Shown: positions 1 through 7,355 of the stretch, in pieces
Numbering within the stretch: the first letter of the stretch is position 1
How the letters are laid out: every line of letters starts with the position of its first letter
Assembly (NCBI RefSeq): GCF_052113705.1
Contig: NZ_JBGQOG010000007.1
Span: 124,001 to 188,000, forward strand
Origin: JBGQOG01 sp052113705
GTDB taxonomy: Bacteria; Pseudomonadota; Alphaproteobacteria; Rhodobacterales; Rhodobacteraceae
DNA: 64,000 bases
Direction: 5' to 3'
Made by a program: the position numbers and the translations under genes
Notes under the pieces: model-generated
The model's database searches: none
What the model saw: the letters and a program-made list of their open reading frames with translations, nothing else
Told to the model about the DNA's origin: nothing

Positions 1-465
1 CATTCCGAATATCTGCGGCATCTGTTTCTAAACAACGATCTGGCCGAGGGCCGCTATCAGGTGGCGGGGCGGCCGGTGGCGCTGTCGGATCTGCGCTGTC
101 CGATCTTTGCGGTCGGCACCGAGAGCGATCATGTCGCCCCCTGGCGCTCGGTCTACAAATGCCACCTCTTCACCGACACCGATGTGACCTTTGTGCTGGC
201 CAGCGGCGGCCATAACGCGGGCATCGTCTCCGAACCGGGGCACCCGCACCGGCATTTCCAGATCGCCGCGCAAACCGAGGGCGAGACCTACCGCGATCCC
301 GACAGCTGGCAGGCCAGCGCGCTGCGGCACGACGGCTCGTGGTGGCCCGCGCTGACCGGCTGGCTCGCGGATCATTCCGGCCCCCGCGCGGCGCTGCCGC
401 CTTTGGGGCTGCCGGATGCCCCTGATCTGGGCGCTGCTCCCGGCACCTATGTCCTGCAATCCTGA
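1..465 (+). CDS. phaC: Class I poly(3-hydroxyalkanoate) synthase, C-terminal part (cut by window edge)
   Basis: Only the last 154 codons are in the window. PHA synthase polymerises (R)-3-hydroxyacyl-CoA into polyester at granule surfaces. The visible part is the C-terminal alpha/beta-hydrolase core: YLRHLFLNNDLAEGRY (codons 4-19) is typical of class I synthases, the catalytic Asp sits in GTESDHVAPW (codon 43) and the catalytic His in GGHNAG (codon 71). The nucleophile Cys lies upstream of the window. The next gene begins 10 bases after the stop, so phaC is the first visible gene of a long operon with fabI, a phosphotransacylase fusion, a kinase and an N-type ATPase. Family assignment is firm; chain-length preference cannot be read from this fragment. 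Confidence 0.93.
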   Translation, partial: HSEYLRHLFLNNDLAEGRYQVAGRPVALSDLRCPIFAVGTESDHVAPWRSVYKCHLFTDTDVTFVLASGGHNAGIVSEPGHPHRHFQIAAQTEGETYRDPDSWQASALRHDGSWWPALTGWLADHSGPRAALPPLGLPDAPDLGAAPGTYVLQS

Positions 466-475
466 AAGGAACCCC

Positions 476-1240
476 ATGAGCATGTTGTCAGGACGCAAAG
501 GGCTGGTGGTGGGCGTCGCCAACCACGCCTCCATCGCCACCGGCTGCGCCCGCGCCTTTGCCGAAGCCGGGGCCGAGCTGGCGGTGACCTATCTCAACGA
601 CAAGGCCCGCCGCTTTGTCGAACCGGTGGCCACGGAACTCGGGGCGGCGAAATTCCTGCCCCTTGATGTTGAGGCCGAGGGCGAGATGGAGGCGGTGTTT
701 GCCGAGATTGCCCGCGATTGGGGGCGGCTCGATTTCCTCGTGCATTCCATCGCCTTTTGCCCGGCTGAGGATCTGCACGGCCGGGTGACCGATTGTTCGC
801 AGGCAGGCTTTGCCCGCGCGATGGATGTTTCAGTGCATTCGCTCATCCGCATGGCGAAACTCGCCGAACCCCTGATGGCCGAGGGCGGCACGATCCTGAC
901 CATGAGCTATTATGGCGCCGAAAAGGTGGTGGATCACTACAACATCATGGGCCCGGTGAAATCGGCGCTGGAGGGGACGGTGCGCTATCTTGCCGCCGAA
1001 CTTGGGCCGCAGGGCATCCGCGTGCATGCGATCTCGCCGGGGCCGATGGCGACGCGGGCAGGCTCGGGCATCGCGCATTTCGACACGCTGATCGACAATG
1101 CCCGCGACCGCGCGCCCGAGCGCGCGCTGGTGACGCTGGAGGATGTCGGCGGCATGGCGCTTTACCTCGTCAGCGATGCCGCCAAGCGGATCTCGGGCAA
1201 TATCGAATATGTGGACGCAGGCTATCACGTCCGGGGCTGA
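476..1240 (+). CDS. fabI: FabI-type enoyl-ACP/enoyl-CoA reductase (NADH)
   Basis: 254 residues from ATG 476, preceded by AAAGGA at 465-470. It is a FabI-type short-chain reductase that reduces the trans-2 double bond of an enoyl thioester with NAD(P)H. The N-terminal nucleotide loop (VVGVANHASIATG, residues 11-23) has the FabI spacing, and the catalytic pair is the Tyr/Lys of YNIMGPVK (Tyr155, Lys162). Length matches E. coli FabI. Its place between phaC and a MaoC/phosphotransacylase fusion suggests a dedicated paralogue acting on crotonyl-CoA rather than the housekeeping ACP enzyme; that is inference. An ordinary FabI role cannot be excluded, because no other fabI can be seen in this window. 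Confidence 0.85.
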   Translation: MSMLSGRKGLVVGVANHASIATGCARAFAEAGAELAVTYLNDKARRFVEPVATELGAAKFLPLDVEAEGEMEAVFAEIARDWGRLDFLVHSIAFCPAEDLHGRVTDCSQAGFARAMDVSVHSLIRMAKLAEPLMAEGGTILTMSYYGAEKVVDHYNIMGPVKSALEGTVRYLAAELGPQGIRVHAISPGPMATRAGSGIAHFDTLIDNARDRAPERALVTLEDVGGMALYLVSDAAKRISGNIEYVDAGYHVRG

Positions 1241-1258
1241 CCCCGGCAGGAGCGACCT

Positions 1259-2656
1259 ATGCAATACATTGAAAACAAGACCTATGATGAACTTTCGGTT
1301 GGCGACAGTGCCCTGCTGACCCGCTGCCTGCAGCCCGATGACATCCAGCTCTTCGCGGTGATGTCGGGCGATGTGAACCCCGCGCATGTCGACCCCGACT
1401 TTGCCCGCTCGGACTTGTTCCACCATGTCATCGCGCATGGGATGTGGGGCGGCGCGCTGATCTCGGCGGTCCTGGGCACCGAATTGCCGGGGCCGGGCAC
1501 GATCTATCTGGACCAAAGCCTGCATTTCAGCGCGCCGGTTGCCCTGGGTGATACCGTCACGGTCAAGGTGACCGTGGCCGAGAAAAAGCCGAAGAACCGC
1601 CTCTCGATTGACTGCCTCTGCACCAACCAACTTGGCAAGACGGTGATCGAGGGCCGCGCCGAGGTGATCGCGCCGACGGTCAAGATCCGCCGCCCCCGCG
1701 TGGCGCTGCCGCAGGTGCATCTGCACGAACAGGGTGCGCGCTATGCGCAGCTGATCGCCGCGACCCGCGAACTGGAGCCGGTGCCCACCGCCGTGGTGCA
1801 TCCCTGCGACGATGTCTCGCTGACCGGCGCGCTGGAGGCCGCAACCCAGGGGCTGATCCTCCCGATCCTTGTGGGGCCGCTGGCCAAGATCATCGCCACG
1901 GCGGCGGCGGCGGGGGTCTCGCTCGACGGGATCGAGGTGATCGACGTGCCGCACAGCCATGCCGCCGCTGAACGCGCGGTGGCGCTGGTGCGCGAAGGCC
2001 GGGTGCGCGCCCTGATGAAGGGCAAACTGCACACGGATGAGCTGATGGCGGCGGTGGTCGCCCGCGACACCGGCCTGCGCACCGAGCGGCGGATGAGCCA
2101 TGTTTTCGCGATGGATGTGCCGCATTACCCCAAGCCCCTTCTGATCACCGATGCGGCGATCAACATCGCGCCCGACCTCGAAACCAAACGCGACATCGTG
2201 CAGAACGCCATTGATCTGGCGCGGGCGCTGGGGATCAGCCTGCCGAAAGTGGCCATCCTCTCGGCGGTGGAAACCGTCAATCCGCGCATCACCTCCACCC
2301 TCGACGCTTCGGCTTTGTGCAAGATGGCGGACCGGGGGCAGATCACCGGCGGATTGCTGGATGGGCCGCTGGCCTTTGACAATGCCGTGTCGAAAACCGC
2401 CGCCGCGACCAAGGGGATCGTCTCCCCCGTGGCGGGCGATGCCGACATCCTGATCGCGCCGGATCTGGAATCGGGCAATATGATCGCCAAGCAGCTCATC
2501 TACCTTGCGGGGGCCGAGTCGGCGGGCATCGTGCTCGGCGCGCGGGTGCCGATTATCCTGACCAGCCGCGCCGATGGCACGCTCGCCCGGCTCGCCTCCT
2601 GTGCTCTGGCGCAGCTTTACCTGAAATACACCGATCAAAAGGTGCTGGTGGTATGA
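1259..2656 (+). CDS. Bifunctional MaoC-type enoyl-CoA hydratase / phosphate acetyl- or butyryltransferase
   Basis: 465 residues, ATG 1259 with AGGAG at 1248-1252. Residues 1-140 form a MaoC/PhaJ hot-dog hydratase with the hydratase-2 signature FAVMSGDVNPAHVDPDF (catalytic Asp38 and His43), which interconverts enoyl-CoA and (R)-3-hydroxyacyl-CoA. Residues 155-465 are a PTA/PTB domain that exchanges the CoA of an acyl-CoA for phosphate (GLILPILVGPLAKI, AGADILIAP-like and SRADG segments). Fusions of this type are known and usually annotated as enoyl-CoA hydratase/phosphate acetyltransferase. The downstream kinase overlaps by 4 bases, so acyl-phosphate production and use are co-translated. The joining of hydratase and phosphotransacylase favours C4 substrates (crotonyl/butyryl), though acetyl transfer remains possible. 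Confidence 0.88.
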   Translation: MQYIENKTYDELSVGDSALLTRCLQPDDIQLFAVMSGDVNPAHVDPDFARSDLFHHVIAHGMWGGALISAVLGTELPGPGTIYLDQSLHFSAPVALGDTVTVKVTVAEKKPKNRLSIDCLCTNQLGKTVIEGRAEVIAPTVKIRRPRVALPQVHLHEQGARYAQLIAATRELEPVPTAVVHPCDDVSLTGALEAATQGLILPILVGPLAKIIATAAAAGVSLDGIEVIDVPHSHAAAERAVALVREGRVRALMKGKLHTDELMAAVVARDTGLRTERRMSHVFAMDVPHYPKPLLITDAAINIAPDLETKRDIVQNAIDLARALGISLPKVAILSAVETVNPRITSTLDASALCKMADRGQITGGLLDGPLAFDNAVSKTAAATKGIVSPVAGDADILIAPDLESGNMIAKQLIYLAGAESAGIVLGARVPIILTSRADGTLARLASCALAQLYLKYTDQKVLVV

Positions 2657-3849
2657 CCGAGGCGGTCCTGACCCTGAACGCGGGCTCCTCCAGCCTGAAA
2701 TTCGCGCTCTACCCGGCGCGGACCGACGCGCAGGCGCTGCTGCGGGGCAAGATCGAGGGGATCGGCCGCGCGCCCGCCTTTCGCGCGACTGGGGCCGGGG
2801 GGCAACAGCTGACCGGGCCGGATTTCGCGCGCTTTGATGCCGCCGCGACGCATGAGGATCTGATCCCCGCGCTCTTTGACTGGATCCGGCACCAGCAGGG
2901 GATTGAGCTGGTGATGGTCGGCCACCGGGTCGTGCATGGCGGGCGCGATTTCACCGGCCCCGTGCGCCTCACCCCTTCGGTGATGGGCGATCTGGCGGCG
3001 CTCTGCGCGCTGGCCCCCCTGCATCAGCCGCATAACCTTGCCGCCATCCGGGCGGTGGCGGATTGGGCCCCCGGCCTGCCGCAGATTGCCTGTTTCGACA
3101 CCGCCTTTCACCGCACGATGCCGCGCCGGGCGCAGATCTTCGCCCTGCCCCGCCGCTATGCCGAGGGGGGCGTGCTGCGCTATGGCTTTCACGGCCTCTC
3201 TTATGAATACATCGCCTCTGCCCTGCCCGCGCATCTGCCGCCCGCCGCGCAGGGCCGGGTGATCGTGGCGCATCTGGGCAATGGCGCCAGCCTCTGCGCG
3301 CTGAAAGAGGGCAAAAGCGTCGCCACCAGCATGGGGTTCACCGCGCTCGACGGGCTGATGATGGGCCAGCGCGCGGGCGCGCTCGATCCCGGTCTGGTGC
3401 TGCATCTGATCCGGCAGGAGGGGATGAGCGCCGAGGCGGTCGAGGCGATGCTCTATCATAACTCGGGCCTTCTGGGCGTCTCCGGCCTCAGCAATGCGAT
3501 GCAGGTGCTGGAGGCGAGCCAGACCCCCGAGGCCGATGAGGCGATCACCCTCTTCTGCGACCGCGCGGCGGCGGGCATTGCCGCGCTGATCCCCGATCTG
3601 GGCGGGCTCGACGCGCTGGTGTTTACCGCCGGGATTGGCGAGAACTCGGCCCGCGTCCGCGCCGCGATCTGCGCCCGGCTCGGCTGGCTGGGGCTGGAAC
3701 TCGATTCCGGTGCCAATGCGCAGGGCCTCAGCGATATCAGCACGCCCGCCTCGGCCGTGGCGCTGCGGGTGATACCGACCGATGAGGAGGTGGTCATCGC
3801 CCGCGCCGCCCGCGCGCTTCTGCCTGAAGGCGCGGAGGCCCGGACATGA
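2653..3849 (+). CDS. ackA: Acetate kinase family kinase (acetate or short-chain acyl kinase)
   Basis: 398 residues, normal for AckA. It makes ATP from an acyl-phosphate and ADP, or the reverse. ASKHA-fold motifs are all present: LNAGSSSLKFAL (residues 6-17), VVHGG, RYGFHGLSYEYIA (catalytic His), HLGNGAS, GLMMGQRAGALDPG (catalytic Arg region) and FTAGIGENS. The start overlaps the stop of the phosphotransacylase fusion (ATGA at 2653-2656), and its own stop overlaps the atpD start in the same way. This physically couples substrate-level ATP formation to the following ATPase operon. The sequence is AckA-like rather than Buk-like, yet the partner hydratase/PTB domain suggests it may also accept butyryl-phosphate. 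Confidence 0.92.
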   Translation: MTEAVLTLNAGSSSLKFALYPARTDAQALLRGKIEGIGRAPAFRATGAGGQQLTGPDFARFDAAATHEDLIPALFDWIRHQQGIELVMVGHRVVHGGRDFTGPVRLTPSVMGDLAALCALAPLHQPHNLAAIRAVADWAPGLPQIACFDTAFHRTMPRRAQIFALPRRYAEGGVLRYGFHGLSYEYIASALPAHLPPAAQGRVIVAHLGNGASLCALKEGKSVATSMGFTALDGLMMGQRAGALDPGLVLHLIRQEGMSAEAVEAMLYHNSGLLGVSGLSNAMQVLEASQTPEADEAITLFCDRAAAGIAALIPDLGGLDALVFTAGIGENSARVRAAICARLGWLGLELDSGANAQGLSDISTPASAVALRVIPTDEEVVIARAARALLPEGAEART

Positions 3850-5234
3850 ACGCCTCAACACCCCGCACGGCCCCCGCCGCAGGCCGCATCACCGCCATCC
3901 GCGGCGGCATCGTCGATGTCAGCTTCCCCGAGCCGCTGCCCCGGATCAATGAGCGGCTGCAGGTGGGCACGGTGGCGCTGCAGGTGGTCTCGCTGACCGG
4001 CGGCGGCGGCGTGCGCTGCATCGCCCTCGCCCCCGTGCGCGGCCTTGGCCTTGGGGCCGAAGTGACCGCCACCGGCGCGCCGATCATCGTGCCGGTGGGC
4101 GAGGGCATGCTGGGCCGGATGCTCGATGTCTTTGGCGCGCCGCTCGATGGCCGCCCGCCGCCGGAGGCGGCAGACCAGCGCCCGATCCACCGCGCGCCGC
4201 CGCTGCTGACCGACCGCCGCGCCCGCGCCGAGGTGCTGGAGACCGGGATCAAGGCGATTGACCTCCTCTCCCCCATCGAGCGCGGCGGCAAGACCGGCCT
4301 GTTTGGCGGCGCGGGCGTCGGCAAGACGGTGCTCCTGAGCGAGCTGATCCACAACACGGTCGAACACCACCATGGCGTCAGCCTTTTTTGCGGCATCGGC
4401 GAGCGCACCCGCGAGGCCGAGGAATTGTTCCGCGACATGGGCGATGCCGGGGTGCGCGACAAGATGGTGATGCTGTTCGGCCAGATGGCCGAAAGCCCCG
4501 GCGTGCGCTTTCTGATCGGCAATACCGCGCTGACCATGGCCGAGTATTTCCGAGATGACCGCGGGCAGGATGTGCTCCTTCTCATCGACAATATCTTCCG
4601 CTTTGTGCAGGCGGGGTCCGAGGTCTCGGGGCTGATGGGGCGGATGCCGTCCCGCGTGGGCTATCAGCCGACGCTCGCCACCGAACTGGCCGCGCTGGAA
4701 GAGCGCATCGCCTCGACCAATACCGGCTCGATCACCTCGATTCAGGCGGTCTATGTGCCCGCCGATGATTTCACCGATCCGGCGGCGGCGGCGATTTTCG
4801 CGCATCTCACCGCCTCGGTCGTGCTGTCGCGCAAACGCGCGAGCGAGGGGCTCTATCCGGCGGTGGATCCGCTCGCCTCGGCCTCGGTCATGCTGACGCC
4901 GGGGGTGGTGGGGCAGCGGCATTACGACATCGCCCGCGCGGTGCGCCGGACACTGGCGGACTATGACGAGCTGCGCGACATCATCGCCATGCTGGGGATT
5001 GAGGAGCTGTCCACCCAGGACCGTGCCACGGTGGAGCGCGCGCGGCGGCTGGAGCGCTTCCTGACCCAACCCTTTGCCACCGTTTCTGCCTCGGCCGGGA
5101 CCAGCGGCAAAATGGTGCCGCTGGAAGATACGCTGACGGGCTGCGAGACCATTCTGGGCCAGAGCCGCTTTGATCTGCCCGAAAGCGCCTACTACATGAT
5201 CGGCACCCTCGCCGATCTGAAAGGGGCTGCATGA
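3846..5234 (+). CDS. atpD: N-type F1Fo ATPase beta subunit
   Basis: 462 residues. This is the catalytic F1 subunit: Walker A GGAGVGKT (154-161), catalytic Glu in GERTREAEE (Glu186) and Walker B DVLLLIDN (242-249). Beta is the first gene of the operon, followed by epsilon, two small membrane proteins, a, c, b, alpha and gamma; this D-C-Q-R-B-E-F-A-G order is the hallmark of N-ATPases, a second horizontally spread F-type ATPase found beside the normal ATP synthase. The start overlaps ackA by 4 bases. N-ATPases are thought to hydrolyse ATP to pump ions. Assignment as beta is certain; the N-type label rests on gene order, atpQ/atpR and the missing delta gene. Confidence 0.96.
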   Translation: MNASTPRTAPAAGRITAIRGGIVDVSFPEPLPRINERLQVGTVALQVVSLTGGGGVRCIALAPVRGLGLGAEVTATGAPIIVPVGEGMLGRMLDVFGAPLDGRPPPEAADQRPIHRAPPLLTDRRARAEVLETGIKAIDLLSPIERGGKTGLFGGAGVGKTVLLSELIHNTVEHHHGVSLFCGIGERTREAEELFRDMGDAGVRDKMVMLFGQMAESPGVRFLIGNTALTMAEYFRDDRGQDVLLLIDNIFRFVQAGSEVSGLMGRMPSRVGYQPTLATELAALEERIASTNTGSITSIQAVYVPADDFTDPAAAAIFAHLTASVVLSRKRASEGLYPAVDPLASASVMLTPGVVGQRHYDIARAVRRTLADYDELRDIIAMLGIEELSTQDRATVERARRLERFLTQPFATVSASAGTSGKMVPLEDTLTGCETILGQSRFDLPESAYYMIGTLADLKGAA

Positions 5235-5641
5235 CCGCCGTCAGCGAGATGCAGGTGCTGCTGCGGCTGCCGACCGGCTGCCTTTATGACGGCCCCGCCG
5301 CCCGGCTGACCGCCAGCGGCACAGAGGGGAGTTTTGGCATTCTGCCCAATCACATCGACATGGTCACCGCCCTTGTCCCCTCGGTCCTGCTGATCGGCCT
5401 GCCGGATGGTGCCGAGCGGTTCTTTGGCATTGATGAGGGGATCTTGGTGAAAAAGGGCCCGCGGGTCGAGGTGGCGGTGCGGCGCGGCGCCGAAAGCCGC
5501 GATCTTGCGGCCTTGCGCGCGACGGTACAGCAGCATTTCGGCGCGCTGGATGATGACGAGCGGGTGGCGCGCACCGCCCTCTCGCGGCTCGAGGCGGATA
5601 TGGTGCGCCGTTTTGCCCATTTGCGGGAGAAGCGCCCATGA
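5231..5641 (+). CDS. atpC: N-ATPase epsilon subunit
   Basis: 136 residues; beta-sandwich epsilon subunit of F1 (residues about 8-90: VLLRLPTGCLYDGPAARLTASGTEG is the start of the domain, with GSFGILPNH-type core) followed by a short helical end. It links gamma to the c ring. The start overlaps atpD by 4 bases (ATGA) and the stop overlaps atpQ by 4. Position immediately after atpD is usual for both ordinary and N-type operons. The C-terminal helical part is short and Arg-rich, so whether it inhibits hydrolysis as in E. coli cannot be judged. Confidence 0.9.
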   Translation: MTAVSEMQVLLRLPTGCLYDGPAARLTASGTEGSFGILPNHIDMVTALVPSVLLIGLPDGAERFFGIDEGILVKKGPRVEVAVRRGAESRDLAALRATVQQHFGALDDDERVARTALSRLEADMVRRFAHLREKRP

Positions 5642-5937
5642 GCCCGAAGCCCGACCATCCACAGGACGCCTCGGCCGAGAAAATCGGCGAGAGTGCGCGC
5701 CGCAAACAGGCCGCGCGCGACAATCCGGGGCCGAACCCGCTGACCGGCCTCTCGACCTTTGGGATGATCGGCTGGTCGGTGGTGGCCCCCACTTTGGGCG
5801 GGGCGTTTCTGGGCCACTGGCTCGACCGGGTGCTGCCGCAGGCATTTTCATGGACCATCGCGCTGCTTCTGGGCGGCGTGGTGTTGGGGGCGATGATTGC
5901 CTGGGCCTGGATCAGCAAAGAGGGAGGCGGGAAATGA
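5638..5937 (+). CDS. atpQ: N-ATPase AtpQ (AtpI/gene 1-like membrane protein)
   Basis: 99 residues with a charged N-terminus (about 1-35) and two predicted membrane helices (about 43-62, FGMIGWSVVAPTLGGAFLGHW, and 69-92). This matches the AtpI / ATPase gene-1 family, which occurs near F-type operons and is proposed to assist c-ring assembly or ion supply. In N-ATPase operons this gene always sits after atpC and is called atpQ. It overlaps atpC and atpR by 4 bases each. Function beyond membership of the operon is not proven in any case I can name with certainty. Confidence 0.82.
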   Translation: MSPKPDHPQDASAEKIGESARRKQAARDNPGPNPLTGLSTFGMIGWSVVAPTLGGAFLGHWLDRVLPQAFSWTIALLLGGVVLGAMIAWAWISKEGGGK

Positions 5938-6275
5938 CACCCATCAGCGTGATCGGGATCGACTGGGCGCATCTGGCGCTGGGGGGGCTTTTGGGCACGC
6001 TCGGCAGCGCGCTCTTTTTCTTTGGGCTGGCGCTGGGGATGCGGCTGGCTTTGCGCGCGCGGCACCCGGCGCTCCTGCTGTTGCTCAGCGCCGGGCTGCG
6101 GATCACTGCGCTGCTGGCCCTGCTCTGGTTGGTGGCGCAGATCGGGCTGGCGGCGCTGGCGGGCTTTGCGCTGGCCTTTCTGGGCATCCGGTTCCTGGCC
6201 CTTTTGATCGCGCGGCATCCCCCATCCGTGCCCCACCCAAAACCCGGCCTGACCCAACCCGAACCGAAAGGCTGA
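5934..6275 (+). CDS. atpR: N-ATPase AtpR membrane subunit
   Basis: 113 residues from ATG 5934, which overlaps the atpQ stop (ATGA). Three hydrophobic segments: about 12-35, 44-67 and 70-92, with Arg residues placed inside or next to the helices (MRLALRARH, LRITALLALLWL, LGIRFLALLIARH). AtpR is a small protein specific to N-ATPase operons; a conserved Arg in it has been proposed to pair with the second carboxylate of the c subunit. The hydrophilic end (PHPKPGLTQPEPKG) is short. Another in-frame Met lies far upstream inside atpC, but the ATGA overlap and the hydrophobic start support this one. Confidence 0.8.
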   Translation: MTPISVIGIDWAHLALGGLLGTLGSALFFFGLALGMRLALRARHPALLLLLSAGLRITALLALLWLVAQIGLAALAGFALAFLGIRFLALLIARHPPSVPHPKPGLTQPEPKG

Positions 6276-6279
6276 TCCG

Positions 6280-7050
6280 ATGGAAATGACCCCCGACAGC
6301 CGCATCTTCTTTCACCTCGCCGGGGTGGCGGTGAATGCCACCGTGGTCAACACCTGGGTGATCATGGCGCTCCTGACCGGGGCCTCGATGCTGATCACCC
6401 GCCGCCTGCGCCCCGATGTGCCGCCCAGCCGCTGGCGCACGACGCTGGAGGTGATTGTCACCGGCATTCAGGGCCAGATCGAAGAGATCACCGGTCGGCC
6501 CAACCGCAATCTGCTTTATTTCGTCGGCACGCTGTTCTTGTTCATCGTCACCGCCAACCTCCTGCTGGTGGTGCCGAATTTCACCACCCCCACCGCCTCG
6601 CTCTCGACCACGGTGGCGCTGGCGGCGGCGGTGCTGATCGCGGTGCCGGTCTTCAGCATCGCCAACCGGGGGCTGCGGGGCTATCTGCACAGCTTCCTCG
6701 AACCCACCCCCTTCATGCTGCCCTTCAACCTGATCGGCGAGCTTTCGCACGGGATTTCCCTCTCGATCCGGCTCTACGGCAATATCATGAGCGGCGCGGT
6801 GATCGCGGCCATCCTGCTCGGCGTCGCGCCCTTCTTCTTTCCGGTGGTGATGGACATGCTCGGCCTGCTGACCGGGGTGATCCAGGCCTATATCTTCGCC
6901 ATCCTCGCCACGGTCTATATCTCGGCCGCGACCGAGGATCAGGACGCCGCGCCAAGCGCCGCCACCACCGGCACCGCCCTCACCCCCGCCGGTGCAGACC
7001 AATCCCCTGAAATCAAAGATGACCTTGCAACGTCAAAGGACAAGCCATGA
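6280..7050 (+). CDS. atpB: N-ATPase a subunit
   Basis: 256 residues; the membrane stator subunit that forms the ion half-channels. Five to six membrane helices can be placed at about 22-42, 80-100, 108-128, 172-195 and 200-222. The essential stator Arg is in SLSIRLYGNIMSG (Arg164). The gene starts 4 bases after atpR. The last 30 residues are an Ala/Thr/Ser-rich hydrophilic tail (about 224-256) that ordinary a subunits lack. The stop overlaps the atpE start (ATGA, 7047-7050). Confidence 0.93.
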   Translation: MEMTPDSRIFFHLAGVAVNATVVNTWVIMALLTGASMLITRRLRPDVPPSRWRTTLEVIVTGIQGQIEEITGRPNRNLLYFVGTLFLFIVTANLLLVVPNFTTPTASLSTTVALAAAVLIAVPVFSIANRGLRGYLHSFLEPTPFMLPFNLIGELSHGISLSIRLYGNIMSGAVIAAILLGVAPFFFPVVMDMLGLLTGVIQAYIFAILATVYISAATEDQDAAPSAATTGTALTPAGADQSPEIKDDLATSKDKP

Positions 7051-7352
7051 CAGATCTCGCCCTCATCGCCTGCATCTCGATCCTCACCGCCGGGCTGACC
7101 GTTTCCTTCGGCGCCCTTGGCCCCGCACTCGGCGAGGGGCGTGCGGCGGCCACCGCGCTCAGCGCCATCGCGCAACAACCGGACGCCGCCGCCTCGCTCT
7201 CGCGCACCTTGTTCGTCAGTCTGGCGATGATCGAATCCACCGCGATCTACTGCTTTGTGGTGGCGATGATCCTGCTCTTCGCCAATCCGTTCTGGAATGC
7301 GGCGCTGGCCGCGGCCAGCACGGCGGCCACGGCAGCCGGGGCGGGCAATTAG
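7047..7352 (+). CDS. atpE: N-ATPase c subunit with two membrane carboxylates
   Basis: 101 residues, two-helix hairpin rotor subunit. Helix 1 carries LGPALGEG (Glu30) and helix 2 IESTAIY (Glu63, Ser64, Thr65, Tyr68). The ES-T-x2-Y set matches the Na+-binding motif of Ilyobacter tartaricus c (Glu65, Ser66, Thr67, Tyr70), but the partner Gln32 of that protein is Glu here. A second carboxylate in helix 1 is a known N-ATPase feature; some such rings have been argued to bind H+ rather than Na+. The coupling ion is therefore open. The last 20 residues are Ala/Thr-rich. The gene overlaps atpB by 4 bases and lies 3 bases before atpF. Confidence 0.94.
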   Translation: MTDLALIACISILTAGLTVSFGALGPALGEGRAAATALSAIAQQPDAAASLSRTLFVSLAMIESTAIYCFVVAMILLFANPFWNAALAAASTAATAAGAGN

Positions 7353-7355
7353 GCC

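Noticed and set aside
830..2638. Very long open frame (about 600 codons) on the minus strand
   Set aside because: It runs antisense to the phosphotransacylase fusion and is rich in His, Arg, Gly and Asp, the usual composition of a GC-rich shadow frame. No ribosome site or domain.
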